The notes under the pieces are model-generated. The model worked only from the letters and a program-made list of their open reading frames with translations. It did not search any database and was not told the DNA's origin. DNA of 13,939 bases from positions 1 through 13,939 of the forward strand of contig DATLBY010000143.1 of the NCBI GenBank assembly GCA_035526665.1. The letters run 5' to 3'. The position numbers and the translations under genes are program-made. Numbering within the stretch: position 1 is the first letter of the stretch; each line of letters starts with the position of its first letter. Of this stretch, positions 1 to 6,909 are shown piece after piece. This stretch comes from DATLBY01 sp035526665 (GTDB lineage: Bacteria; Acidobacteriota; Terriglobia; Bryobacterales; Bryobacteraceae).

Positions 1-1
1 C

Positions 2-1849
2 ACTCCCCGCCGCCTGGTTCTGCGCGCGGACGGTTTGCTGGCCGCACAACCGGATGACCTCAAGTCGGTTGCCGGGCCCCCCATATCGGCAGGGCAGGGA
101 GCCGCTCAGGGCTTTGCTAAGAAGATGGGTGTCAGCCTCGCAGAGATCCAGACGGTCCAGACTGCCAAAGGCGAATACTACAACTTCAGCAAACAGGTGG
201 CCGGACGCAGGACCTCGGATGTCCTGGCGGATCTGCTGCCCGGTCTCATCACTAAACTCTACTTTCCCAAGACCATGTACTGGACCGGCAAGGGCGGACC
301 TCGCTTCATCCGTCCCATCCGGTGGCTGGTGGCCCTGCTGGGCGCCAGCGTAGTGCCCTTTGAGCTAGCCGGTGTTCAATCGGGCAGTGTCACACGCGGG
401 CATCGCAGGCTCGGGTCGTCCGCCATCAGCGTCACTGTTGGAGACTTTGAGCAGCAGTTGAAGCAGAACTTCGTGCTGCTTTCGGCCGCCGAACGGCGTG
501 CCCGCATTGAAGCCGGCTTGGACACGCGCGTCCGCCCGGACGAAGCTCTCTTAAAAACGCTGGTGTACCTGACCGAGTTCCCCACGCCGATCCGCGGCAG
601 CTTCGATCCCGCGTATCTCGAATTGCCCCAGGAAATCCTTTCCACCGTGATGCGGCATCACCAACGCTATTTTTCAGTGGAGCAGGACGGTAAACTGGCG
701 CCCGAATTCGTCACCATTATGAATACCAGCGCGGACCCGGATGGCCTGGTCCGGATGGGTAATGAACGCGTGCTGCGCGCCCGCTTCAATGACGCGCGCT
801 TCTTCTGGGGCGTGGATCAGCGCCGGAAACTTTCAGAGCGCGTCGAGGATCTGAAGAACGTCACTTTTCAGGCGAAGCTCGGTTCGTATTTCGATAAAAC
901 ACAGCGCGTTCGCAGCCTCGCCCGGCAACTCGCAGTCCAGGTGGGCGCCGCTCCCGCGGACTGTGAACGGGCCGCTCTGCTCTCCAAGACCGACCTCACC
1001 ACTGAGATGGTGAAGGAGCTCACCGAACTGCAGGGCATCGTGGGCGGACTTTACGCGCGTGAACAGGGAGAGCCTGAGCCCGTCTGGCGCGCCATCTACG
1101 AGCAGTACAAGCCCGTCAGCATGGAGGATTCCATCCCGGAAACCCTCACCGGACAAGTGGTTGCCCTGGCGGACAAGCTGGATACGTTGCGCGGCTGCTT
1201 CGAGATCGGTATGGTCCCCACCGGATCGAAAGATCCGTTTGCTTTGCGCCGCGCGGCCCAAGGCGTAGTGAAAATCCTGGTGGAAGGCAAGCTGCCCCTA
1301 GGGATCCAAAGCCTGGTTGCCGGTAACCAGGCTCTCTACGAATTTCTGGTCGATCGCATCCGCTTCTACTTCCGTGAGGTCCGCGGTTTTAAATATGATG
1401 AGGTCAACGCCGTCATCGCCGGCGGCGTGCACGATCTCCCGGATGCCGCCGAACGCCTCGAGGCGGTCCAGTCGGTTCGTCCCACGGAGAATTTTGAACC
1501 TCTGGCGGCGAGTTTCAAACGCATTCAGAACATTCTGAAGCAGGCGCAGTTCAACGGCGATAGCGGCGTCAACGAAGCCCTGCTCGAACCTGGCCCCGAG
1601 GCCGATCTGTATCACGGCTTTACGGGCGTGCGCGAAGTGGTGCGGACTTGCCGCGAGCAGCACAACTATCGTGCGGCGCTGGAGTCCATCGCTTCCCTCC
1701 GCACCGCGGCGGATCTGTTTTTCGACAAAATACTGGTGAACGCGCCGGATGAAAATGTCCGGCGGAACCGTTTGGCGCTACTCGCCGGACTGCTCACCGA
1801 GTTTTCGGCCATCGCCGATTTTTCTGAGATCGTCACGCAATCATCTTAA
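2..1849 (+). CDS. glyS: Glycine--tRNA ligase beta subunit (5'-truncated)
   Basis: Beta subunit of the bacterial alpha2beta2 glycyl-tRNA synthetase, which charges tRNA-Gly in the cytoplasm; the alpha subunit (glyQ) is expected just upstream, outside the window. The reading frame is open from base 2, and the residues before the first possible start (TTG at 35) read TPRRLVLRADG, matching the family's TPRRL motif. The gene is therefore cut by the window edge and does not start at 35. What remains is 615 residues; E. coli GlyS has 689, so roughly 75 are missing. Family segments seen in order: FPKTMYW followed by RFIRPIRWLVALLG, TRGHR, the MRHHQRYF block, NERVLRARFNDARFFW, KTDLTTEMVKELTELQG, KDPFALRRAAQG, and a C-terminal DALR-like tRNA-binding region ending in FFDKILVNAPDENVRRNRL. 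The stop TAA (1847-1849) overlaps an ATG at 1849, so glyS and ppdK are very likely co-transcribed. Identity is very secure. Confidence 0.96.
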   Translation, partial: TPRRLVLRADGLLAAQPDDLKSVAGPPISAGQGAAQGFAKKMGVSLAEIQTVQTAKGEYYNFSKQVAGRRTSDVLADLLPGLITKLYFPKTMYWTGKGGPRFIRPIRWLVALLGASVVPFELAGVQSGSVTRGHRRLGSSAISVTVGDFEQQLKQNFVLLSAAERRARIEAGLDTRVRPDEALLKTLVYLTEFPTPIRGSFDPAYLELPQEILSTVMRHHQRYFSVEQDGKLAPEFVTIMNTSADPDGLVRMGNERVLRARFNDARFFWGVDQRRKLSERVEDLKNVTFQAKLGSYFDKTQRVRSLARQLAVQVGAAPADCERAALLSKTDLTTEMVKELTELQGIVGGLYAREQGEPEPVWRAIYEQYKPVSMEDSIPETLTGQVVALADKLDTLRGCFEIGMVPTGSKDPFALRRAAQGVVKILVEGKLPLGIQSLVAGNQALYEFLVDRIRFYFREVRGFKYDEVNAVIAGGVHDLPDAAERLEAVQSVRPTENFEPLAASFKRIQNILKQAQFNGDSGVNEALLEPGPEADLYHGFTGVREVVRTCREQHNYRAALESIASLRTAADLFFDKILVNAPDENVRRNRLALLAGLLTEFSAIADFSEIVTQSS

Positions 1850-1850
1850 T

Positions 1851-1855
1851 GGGAG
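1851..1855 (+). promoter_or_regulatory. Ribosome binding site deciding the ppdK start
   Basis: GGGAG lies 5 nt before ATG 1861. The alternative ATG at 1849 overlaps the glyS stop and would place this site inside the coding region. The 1861 start also gives the N-terminus expected for the family (MGKQYVYSFGGG). Confidence 0.6.
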
Positions 1856-1860
1856 ACAAC

Positions 1861-4596
1861 ATGGGTAAACAGTACGTGTACTCGTTCGGCGGCGGCGCCG
1901 CCGACGGTAACAAAGACATGAAGGAACTTCTCGGCGGCAAGGGCGCCAACCTGGCCGAGATGTCCCGGGCCGGCGTTCCGGTGCCCCCGGGCTTTACCGT
2001 GGCCACCGAAGTCTGCAATCTGTATTTCGCCAACAAAGGCAAGGTCCCGGCCGAAGTTGACGAGCAAATCAAGCAAGCCTTGGCAAAGGTGGAAAAAATC
2101 ATGGGCAAGAAGCTGGGTGATACCACCGACCCGCTCTTGCTCAGCGTGCGCTCCGGCGCCAAGTTCTCCATGCCGGGCATGATGAACACCATCCTGAACC
2201 TCGGGCTGAACGACGTCACCACCAAGGCGCTGCTCAACAAGACAGGGAACCCCCGTTTCGCCTATGACTGTTATCGCCGCTTCATCCAGATGTTCGGCGA
2301 GGTTGCGCTGGGCATCGAGATGGAAAAGTTCGATCACATCTTCGACGCGCGCAAAGCCAAAGCGAAAACCAAACTCGATACGGACCTGACCGCGGAAGAT
2401 CTGCAGGCCATCATCGAAGATTACAAGAAGCTGGTGAAGGCGGAGACAGGCAAGCCTTTCCCGCAGGATGCGATGACCCAGCTCGCGATGTCGCGCGATG
2501 CCGTTTTCCGGTCCTGGAATACACCCAAGGCCGTCTACTATCGCAAGATGGAGCGCATCCCGGACGACATCGGGACAGCTGCGAATATTCAGGCGATGGT
2601 TTTCGGGAACATGGGCGACACCTCGGCCACCGGCGTCGGCTTCACCAGAGATCCCGGCACCGGCGAGAAGGTATTCTACGGCGAGTTCCTGGTCAATGCC
2701 CAGGGCGAAGACGTGGTCGCCGGCATCCGCACTCCCCAGCCAATTGCCGAGCTCGAAAAGGTGATGCCGGCAGTCTATAAGCAGCTGCGCAAAACCACCA
2801 CCGAACTTGAGAACGCCTACAAGGATATGCAGGATTTCGAGTTCACCGTGGAAGACGGCAAGCTCTGGATGCTGCAGACGCGTAATGGAAAGCGCACTGG
2901 TCCAGCCGCCGTCCGTATCGCAGTCGAGATGGTGCAGGAGAAGCTGATCGATAAGAAAACGGCCGTCCAGCGCGTTGCCCCCAGCCAGTTGGACCAGTTG
3001 TTGCACCCCATCTTCGACGCAGCCTCGCTCGGCGCCTTGCAACCGATCGCCAAGGGCATCGCTGCCTCACCCGGCGCGGCCGTCGGACGCGTTGCCTTCA
3101 CTGCCGAGGATGCGGTGGAGATGTCCACCAGTTCCCCTGTGATCCTTCTCCGGAAAGAGACCACGCCCGATGATATTCACGGCATGGACGTAGCCAAGGG
3201 AATTCTCACTGCCGTTGGCGGAGCTTCCAGCCACGCTGCCGTTGTGGCCCGCGGTATGGGCCGTCCCTGTATCGTCGGCGCCGGCTCATTGGAAATCGAT
3301 GAGCACAAAAAGACCTGCAAGGTAAAGGGGCAGATCATCAAGGAAGGCGACTGGCTGTCGCTGGACGGCAGCACGGGGAACGTCTACAACGGCCAGGCAA
3401 CGACACGCGATCCCGATCCCAACTCGCCTGTCTTCGCTACCTTTATGAAATACGCCGATGAGTTCCGCGGCAAGTTCGGTGTACGCGCCAACGCCGATAT
3501 TCCGCGCGACGCCAAAGCCGCCCGCGCATTCGGAGCGGAAGGTATCGGCCTCTGCCGCACGGAGCACATGTTCTTCGCCGAGGATCGCATTCCGTTCATG
3601 CAGGCGATGATTCTGGCGCGCGATGAAGCATCCCGAAAAAAGGCGCTCTTGAAACTGCTGCCGATGCAGCGCAAGGATTTCGCTGGCCTGTTTACCGCAA
3701 TGAACGGGTTCCCGGTGGTGATCCGGACGCTCGATCCGCCGCTCCATGAATTCCTTCCGAAGCGCGAGAACCTGATGGTGGATCTCGCCAAGCTGCCGCA
3801 CGCCGACATCAAGTCCAAGCGCGAGATGTCGGAAAGGTATTCCATTCCCGTCGGAGAGCTCAAGAAGCGGCTCCCTGAGCTGCTGCAACGCGTGGAAGAG
3901 CTGCATGAATTCAACCCGATGCTCGGGCACCGTGGCTGCCGTCTCGGAATTACCTACCCGGAAATCACCGAGATGCAAGCGCGCGCCATTTTTGAGGCTG
4001 CCGTCCAGGTGTCGAAGAAGGGTGTCAAGGTCATCCCGGAAGTCATGATTCCGCTGGTGGGCAGCATCGCCGAGTTGAAGCACCAGAAGGACATCGTGGA
4101 ATCGGTTGCCAAGGAAGTCCTGGCCGCCGCCGGCCTCAAGAACCTGAAGTACCTGATCGGAACCATGATCGAAATTCCTCGCGCCGCCCTGACTGCGGAC
4201 AGGATCGCCGCCGAGGCGGAATTCTTCAGCTTCGGAACCAACGATTTGACGCAGACCACGATGGGTCTTTCCCGCGATGACTATACGAAGTTCTCGCGCG
4301 AATACATGGACCTCAAGGTTTTCGCCGACGATCCATTCGCCGTCCTCGATCAGGAAGGCGTAGGCAAGCTGGTCGAGATGGCGGTAAAGCTCGGCCGCGA
4401 AGCCCGGCCCGATCTCGAAGTGGGCATCTGCGGGGAGCACGGAGGTGAGCCTAGTTCGGTTGAGTTCTGCTATCGCACCGGCATGGACTATGTCTCTTGC
4501 TCGCCCTATCGCGTACCCATCGCGCGTCTGGCCGCGGCTCAGGCGGCCATCGCCGGCGTGAAAGGCGACAAGTCCGAAGCCGCCCGCACCGCCTAA
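1861..4596 (+). CDS. ppdK: Pyruvate, phosphate dikinase
   Basis: Interconverts pyruvate + ATP + Pi with PEP + AMP + PPi, a reversible link between glycolysis and gluconeogenesis in the cytosol. The start at 1861 gives 911 aa; the Clostridium symbiosum enzyme has 874. The N-terminal ATP-grasp part is marked by LLGGKGANLAEM, SVRSGAKFSMPGMMNT and GNMGDTSATGVGFTRDP. The swivelling phosphohistidine domain carries the acceptor His458 in GGASSHAAVVARGMG. The C-terminal TIM-barrel PEP/pyruvate domain shows GIGLCRTEHMFF, VIRTLDPPLHEFLP, MLGHRGCRLG, FFSFGTNDLTQTT and CGEHGGEPSSVEFC; Cys857 matches the catalytic Cys831 of C. symbiosum. All main catalytic motifs are intact. One small difference: the residue two before the catalytic His, usually Thr and the target of PPDK regulatory kinases, is Ser456. 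The gene is coupled to glyS upstream and ends at a hairpin terminator facing a convergent operon. An alternative ATG at 1849 would add four residues. Confidence 0.97.
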   Translation: MGKQYVYSFGGGAADGNKDMKELLGGKGANLAEMSRAGVPVPPGFTVATEVCNLYFANKGKVPAEVDEQIKQALAKVEKIMGKKLGDTTDPLLLSVRSGAKFSMPGMMNTILNLGLNDVTTKALLNKTGNPRFAYDCYRRFIQMFGEVALGIEMEKFDHIFDARKAKAKTKLDTDLTAEDLQAIIEDYKKLVKAETGKPFPQDAMTQLAMSRDAVFRSWNTPKAVYYRKMERIPDDIGTAANIQAMVFGNMGDTSATGVGFTRDPGTGEKVFYGEFLVNAQGEDVVAGIRTPQPIAELEKVMPAVYKQLRKTTTELENAYKDMQDFEFTVEDGKLWMLQTRNGKRTGPAAVRIAVEMVQEKLIDKKTAVQRVAPSQLDQLLHPIFDAASLGALQPIAKGIAASPGAAVGRVAFTAEDAVEMSTSSPVILLRKETTPDDIHGMDVAKGILTAVGGASSHAAVVARGMGRPCIVGAGSLEIDEHKKTCKVKGQIIKEGDWLSLDGSTGNVYNGQATTRDPDPNSPVFATFMKYADEFRGKFGVRANADIPRDAKAARAFGAEGIGLCRTEHMFFAEDRIPFMQAMILARDEASRKKALLKLLPMQRKDFAGLFTAMNGFPVVIRTLDPPLHEFLPKRENLMVDLAKLPHADIKSKREMSERYSIPVGELKKRLPELLQRVEELHEFNPMLGHRGCRLGITYPEITEMQARAIFEAAVQVSKKGVKVIPEVMIPLVGSIAELKHQKDIVESVAKEVLAAAGLKNLKYLIGTMIEIPRAALTADRIAAEAEFFSFGTNDLTQTTMGLSRDDYTKFSREYMDLKVFADDPFAVLDQEGVGKLVEMAVKLGREARPDLEVGICGEHGGEPSSVEFCYRTGMDYVSCSPYRVPIARLAAAQAAIAGVKGDKSEAARTA

Positions 4597-4632
4597 ATAA
4601 AAAGGGCAGGTCCGTCATGGGCCTGCCCGTCT
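4597..4632. terminator. Intrinsic terminator between convergent transcription units
   Basis: A 10-bp stem (4604-4613 with 4619-4628, one G-T pair) closes a 5-nt loop (GTCAT). On the minus strand the hairpin is followed by TTTTTATTTA, a good U-tract for ending the sigma-factor operon. On the plus strand it follows the ppdK stop directly, but only a weak T-rich run comes after it, so ending of ppdK transcripts is less certain. Confidence 0.75.
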
Positions 4633-5133
4633 TCACTTCACTGGAGTTGCTGTCAGCTCCAACTGCATTTTCCGTTTGGTTCCTGGATCGTCCGATCCGA
4701 ATAAAACCGTTGCTTTCCGGATCGGTAGCACAACGTTCGAATTCCACTTGGTCTGCCGCAGGACCGGCGGAGCGGTCGCGCTCGCATCCGTCTTAGATGC
4801 GATGCTGCTGATCTCCGCCACTACGTTCAGAGCCAATTCACCATCCAGATCCCGCAATACGGCACAATCGATATTCACGCCGATGTCCAGGTAGTTAAAC
4901 TGCGTAGATCCCGGCGATGACGGCACTGGGACCCGGTTGCCGGTTCGCATGGAAGATGAGCGCCCGGAATTCGGATCACCGGATGTGATCATCGAATAAG
5001 AGCGGCTATTCACGACTTTGCCCTCCTCCACTTCCTTCACGACAAACTCCAATTGATAAAACTTTGCGGCCTGAGCGAGCGAGACACTCGGCAACAGGGC
5101 CACAAAACAGACCATCGTCACAAACCTGACCAT
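4633..5133 (-). CDS. Small secreted protein with secretin-like segment
   Basis: Not a protein I can name. The 166-aa product starts with a signal peptide (VRFVTMVCFVALLPSVSLA, probable cleavage near residues 20-22), so the mature part is exported. The mature region recalls the beta-domain of type II/III secretins and pilus secretins: an RTGNRVPVP stretch (63-71), then FNYLDIGVNIDCAVL (79-93, compare secretin Y-x-D-V-G-V-x-L), LALNVVAEISSI (100-111), and PPVLRQTKWNSNVVLP (122-137) before TVLFGS (142-147). It is far too short to be a pore-forming secretin and lacks N-domains. It is the third gene of the sigma/membrane-protein cassette, 13 nt after the stop of the second gene, and ends at the shared terminator. 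The start at 5133 is preferred because AGGGGAG (5139-5145) precedes it by 5 nt; ATG 5154 in the same frame would add seven residues but overlaps the upstream gene and has no ribosome site. The gene itself is secure; the fold is inferred by eye. Confidence 0.8.
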   Translation of the reverse strand: MVRFVTMVCFVALLPSVSLAQAAKFYQLEFVVKEVEEGKVVNSRSYSMITSGDPNSGRSSSMRTGNRVPVPSSPGSTQFNYLDIGVNIDCAVLRDLDGELALNVVAEISSIASKTDASATAPPVLRQTKWNSNVVLPIRKATVLFGSDDPGTKRKMQLELTATPVK

Positions 5134-5138
5134 ATGCG

Positions 5139-5145
5139 CTCCCCT
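5139..5145 (-). promoter_or_regulatory. Ribosome binding site deciding the secreted-protein start
   Basis: On the minus strand AGGGGAG sits 5 nt upstream of ATG 5133. It would lie inside the coding region if the upstream ATG at 5154 were used, so it argues for the shorter protein with the signal peptide at its very N-terminus. Confidence 0.6.
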
Positions 5146-5146
5146 T

Positions 5147-5641
5147 TTACTCATTTACCAACGGACGGATTTGAATTTCACCAATCTCAATCGCTCCCCC
5201 GGGTTTCCGGGCGAATAACTCCAACGCCTCTGGTCCACGTGCCGCCAGGTCTATCAGCGCCTGCTCTTCGCCGGTTAAAGGCGCGGGAGAAGGGAACTGC
5301 TGGCGCTTCGGAGCGGCTGCAACCCTCCGGCGTACCCTGCCCGGCACGGCCTGCCGTGGCGTCACCGCGGGTGGCCGATCCCAGGCCGGCATGGGTGGCG
5401 TCATTTGGAGCGCGGCAATTGGACGCAGTTTTGGAGCCTCATCCTGCCGGTTCCAAAACATAAACGCCAGCAACATCGCGGCCAACGCCGGCGCGGCAAT
5501 CAGCCAACGCGGGAACTCGAATCGCCGCCGTGTCGCCGACACGCGGGCCATTACGCGCCGTTCGATTCCGGCCGCTGGCTCGGCGCTGGAGTAGCTACTT
5601 AGCCCCTTTTCGAGCAATCGATCCAGTTCGTCATCTGTCAT
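5147..5641 (-). CDS. Single-pass membrane protein, putative anti-sigma factor
   Basis: A 164-aa protein with an acidic, helical cytoplasmic N-terminus (MTDDELDRLLEKGL, then a basic stretch about 28-40), one transmembrane helix (about 46-63, PRWLIAAPALAAMLLAFMFW), and a Pro/Arg-rich external linker ending in a short conserved-looking domain (LTGEEQALIDLAARGPEALELFARK). Size, topology and position right after an ECF sigma factor suggest a membrane anti-sigma factor that holds the sigma until a signal arrives. It lacks the zinc HxxxCxxC motif of classical ZAS anti-sigma domains; the protein has no Cys or His at all. The start codon lies inside the sigma gene (11-nt overlap) and a strong GGGAGG ribosome site sits 6 nt before it, so translation is probably coupled. 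The role is inferred only from context and topology; it could also be an accessory membrane protein of the cassette. Confidence 0.8.
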   Translation of the reverse strand: MTDDELDRLLEKGLSSYSSAEPAAGIERRVMARVSATRRRFEFPRWLIAAPALAAMLLAFMFWNRQDEAPKLRPIAALQMTPPMPAWDRPPAVTPRQAVPGRVRRRVAAAPKRQQFPSPAPLTGEEQALIDLAARGPEALELFARKPGGAIEIGEIQIRPLVNE

Positions 5642-6191
5642 CGCGACCCTCCCTGAGGGCAGCTATCTTTCCTTTCAAAATCTCACGCGCCCGCATCAGT
5701 CGAGTCCGGACGGTGCCTTCCGGAATCCCCATGACGTCCGAGATCTCTCTGGAACTCAATTCCTCCACCGTGGATAACGCGAGGGGCTGCCGTAATTCTT
5801 CCGGCAGCGCGTCCACCAAGCGATGCAAGGCCGCATTCCAGTCGCCGGCGATCACGCTCTCTTCCGGATTTGAGGCGCCTGAAGCTGGCTCCCGGCCCGC
5901 CCGGGGATCGTTGACCAACTTCGGCAACCTGTCCACCGACAGCCGCCAGGCTGTGCGGGCCAGGAAAGCCCGTTCGTTGTTCATTCGTTCCCACGCGCCG
6001 CTGCGATAGAGCTTCAGGAATGTGTCTTGCACCACATCCTCTGCATCTGCCCTGTTTCGCAGCATCGCGTAGGCTACACGGAAGACAAAGCGGGCCTGCC
6101 GCTCGACCAGTGCGGCAAATCGAGCCCTGCATTCTTCCTGTAGGGTCAAGTCCTGCTCCCCGAATGCGAACTGTTGCGAAGCTTCCATCAT
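5631..6191 (-). CDS. ECF-type RNA polymerase sigma factor
   Basis: A 186-aa sigma-70 family protein of the extracytoplasmic-function class, which directs RNA polymerase to a small stress or envelope regulon. Region 2 spans about residues 24-90 and includes DAEDVVQDTFLKLY (49-62), the core-binding and -10-melting segment. A short variable linker follows, then region 4 (about 121-176) with the -35-binding helix-turn-helix SSREISDVMGIPEGTVRTRL (146-165). There is no region 1.1 or 3 and no C-terminal extension. The start is uncertain: tandem ATGs at 6191 and 6188 are preferred because a candidate ECF-like promoter lies just upstream (6213-6241); a TTG at 6242 in the same frame would extend the protein by 17 residues but has no ribosome site and would put the promoter inside the gene. 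It is the first gene of a three-gene operon with the membrane protein and the secreted protein. The family call is firm; its signal and regulon are unknown. Confidence 0.93.
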   Translation of the reverse strand: MMEASQQFAFGEQDLTLQEECRARFAALVERQARFVFRVAYAMLRNRADAEDVVQDTFLKLYRSGAWERMNNERAFLARTAWRLSVDRLPKLVNDPRAGREPASGASNPEESVIAGDWNAALHRLVDALPEELRQPLALSTVEELSSREISDVMGIPEGTVRTRLMRAREILKGKIAALREGRDDR

Positions 6192-6212
6192 GCATGACGC
6201 ACGTTCGCAACC

Positions 6213-6241
6213 TAAGACCAGCCCAGGAGGCCAAGTGTTCA
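6213..6241 (-). promoter_or_regulatory. Candidate ECF-type autoregulated promoter
   Basis: On the minus strand, TGAACA (6241-6236) and GTCTTA (6218-6213) are separated by 17 nt, about 22 nt before the preferred sigma start. TGAAC/GGAAC -35 and GTC-containing -10 elements are common for ECF sigma factors, which often transcribe their own operon. The motif is short and was found by eye. Confidence 0.3.
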
Positions 6242-6304
6242 AGTTTATTTTGCAGCCGCGCCCGATCGGAAGCCCATGCGATCATCCTGGTAGGAGATCG
6301 GTCC

Positions 6305-6703
6305 ATGAAGCTGAACACATATGTGAATTTCGCCGGAAAGTGCGCAGAGGCATTCCGTTTCTACGAGAAGCACCTGGGCGGGAAGATCGGGATGGTGATG
6401 ACGCGTGGAGAGCTCCCCGATCAGAGCCAGGTGAAACCGGAATCCAAGGGCGCGGTAGTACACGCGCGCATTTCGATCGGTGATACAGAACTAATGGGGG
6501 CGGACATTGATGACGCGCAGCCGATGCGGAGCGCCTACCTGTCACTGAGCGTTCAGAGCGACAGCGAGGCGGAGCGGATCTTTTCGGCCCTCTCGGATGG
6601 AGGCCAAGTCTTCATGCCGATGCAGGAGACATTCTTCGCTACGCGATTCGCGCAGCTGCGCGATCGATTTGGAATCAACTGGATGTTAACGCGTGAACGC
6701 TGA
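6305..6703 (+). CDS. VOC family protein, PhnB/YjdN-like
   Basis: A 132-aa cytosolic protein of the vicinal-oxygen-chelate (glyoxalase/bleomycin-resistance) superfamily, PhnB-like branch. The N-terminus reads YVNFAGKCAEAFRFYEKHLGGKIG, typical of the first beta-alpha-beta unit of this branch. The C-terminal half has MPMQETFFATRFAQLRDRFGINWML, the family's other hallmark, where other members read close to MPLQETFWA-RFG-L-DRFGV-WM. Full length for the family. The start ATG 6305 has AGGAG at 6292-6296, 8 nt upstream. Members of this branch have no agreed substrate, and no reaction can be assigned from sequence. It is transcribed alone, divergent from the sigma operon (113-nt gap) and convergent with mreB. 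Longer upstream open frames in the same phase lie over the sigma gene and are not supported. Confidence 0.92.
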   Translation: MKLNTYVNFAGKCAEAFRFYEKHLGGKIGMVMTRGELPDQSQVKPESKGAVVHARISIGDTELMGADIDDAQPMRSAYLSLSVQSDSEAERIFSALSDGGQVFMPMQETFFATRFAQLRDRFGINWMLTRER

Positions 6704-6909
6704 TCTCTGGGCGGTCCTGAATACGGATGATCTGGCGGATCCGCAACGGCAAGACTGGTCCTTGATACAGACGTCGCCAGCTTTATTTTCGAGTGGCATC
6801 CTGAATTCGCGCCGCGCCCCTGGTTGGAATAATCCCAAGGACTACCGACAGCTCGACAATCTACAGATTGTTTCCGCCACTGCCGGATAATCAACAATGC
6901 TTTTTAAGG
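6704..6909. other. Intergenic gap between convergent VOC gene and mreB
   Basis: About 206 nt with no convincing gene. A short frame from GTG 6693 (65 codons) overlaps the VOC stop, lacks a ribosome site and resembles nothing known. The only hairpin seen (6856-6871, 6-bp stem, 4-nt loop) is AT-rich and followed by only two further T's on the plus strand. How the two convergent transcripts end is not evident. Confidence 0.6.

Noticed and set aside
1846..4440. Two long antisense open frames opposite ppdK (1846-3042 and 3286-4440, minus strand).
   Set aside because: They are by-products of GC-rich codon use in a clearly conserved gene; their translations are rich in His, Leu and Arg without any recognisable motif and they have no ribosome sites.
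6856..6873. Hairpin ACAATC-TACA-GATTGT followed by TT as a terminator for the VOC gene.
   Set aside because: The stem is only 6 bp, AT-rich, and the T-run is broken after the second base; too weak to call.
6693..6890. A 65-codon frame after the VOC gene starting at GTG 6693.
   Set aside because: It overlaps the VOC stop, has no ribosome site, and its translation shows no motif or membrane segment.
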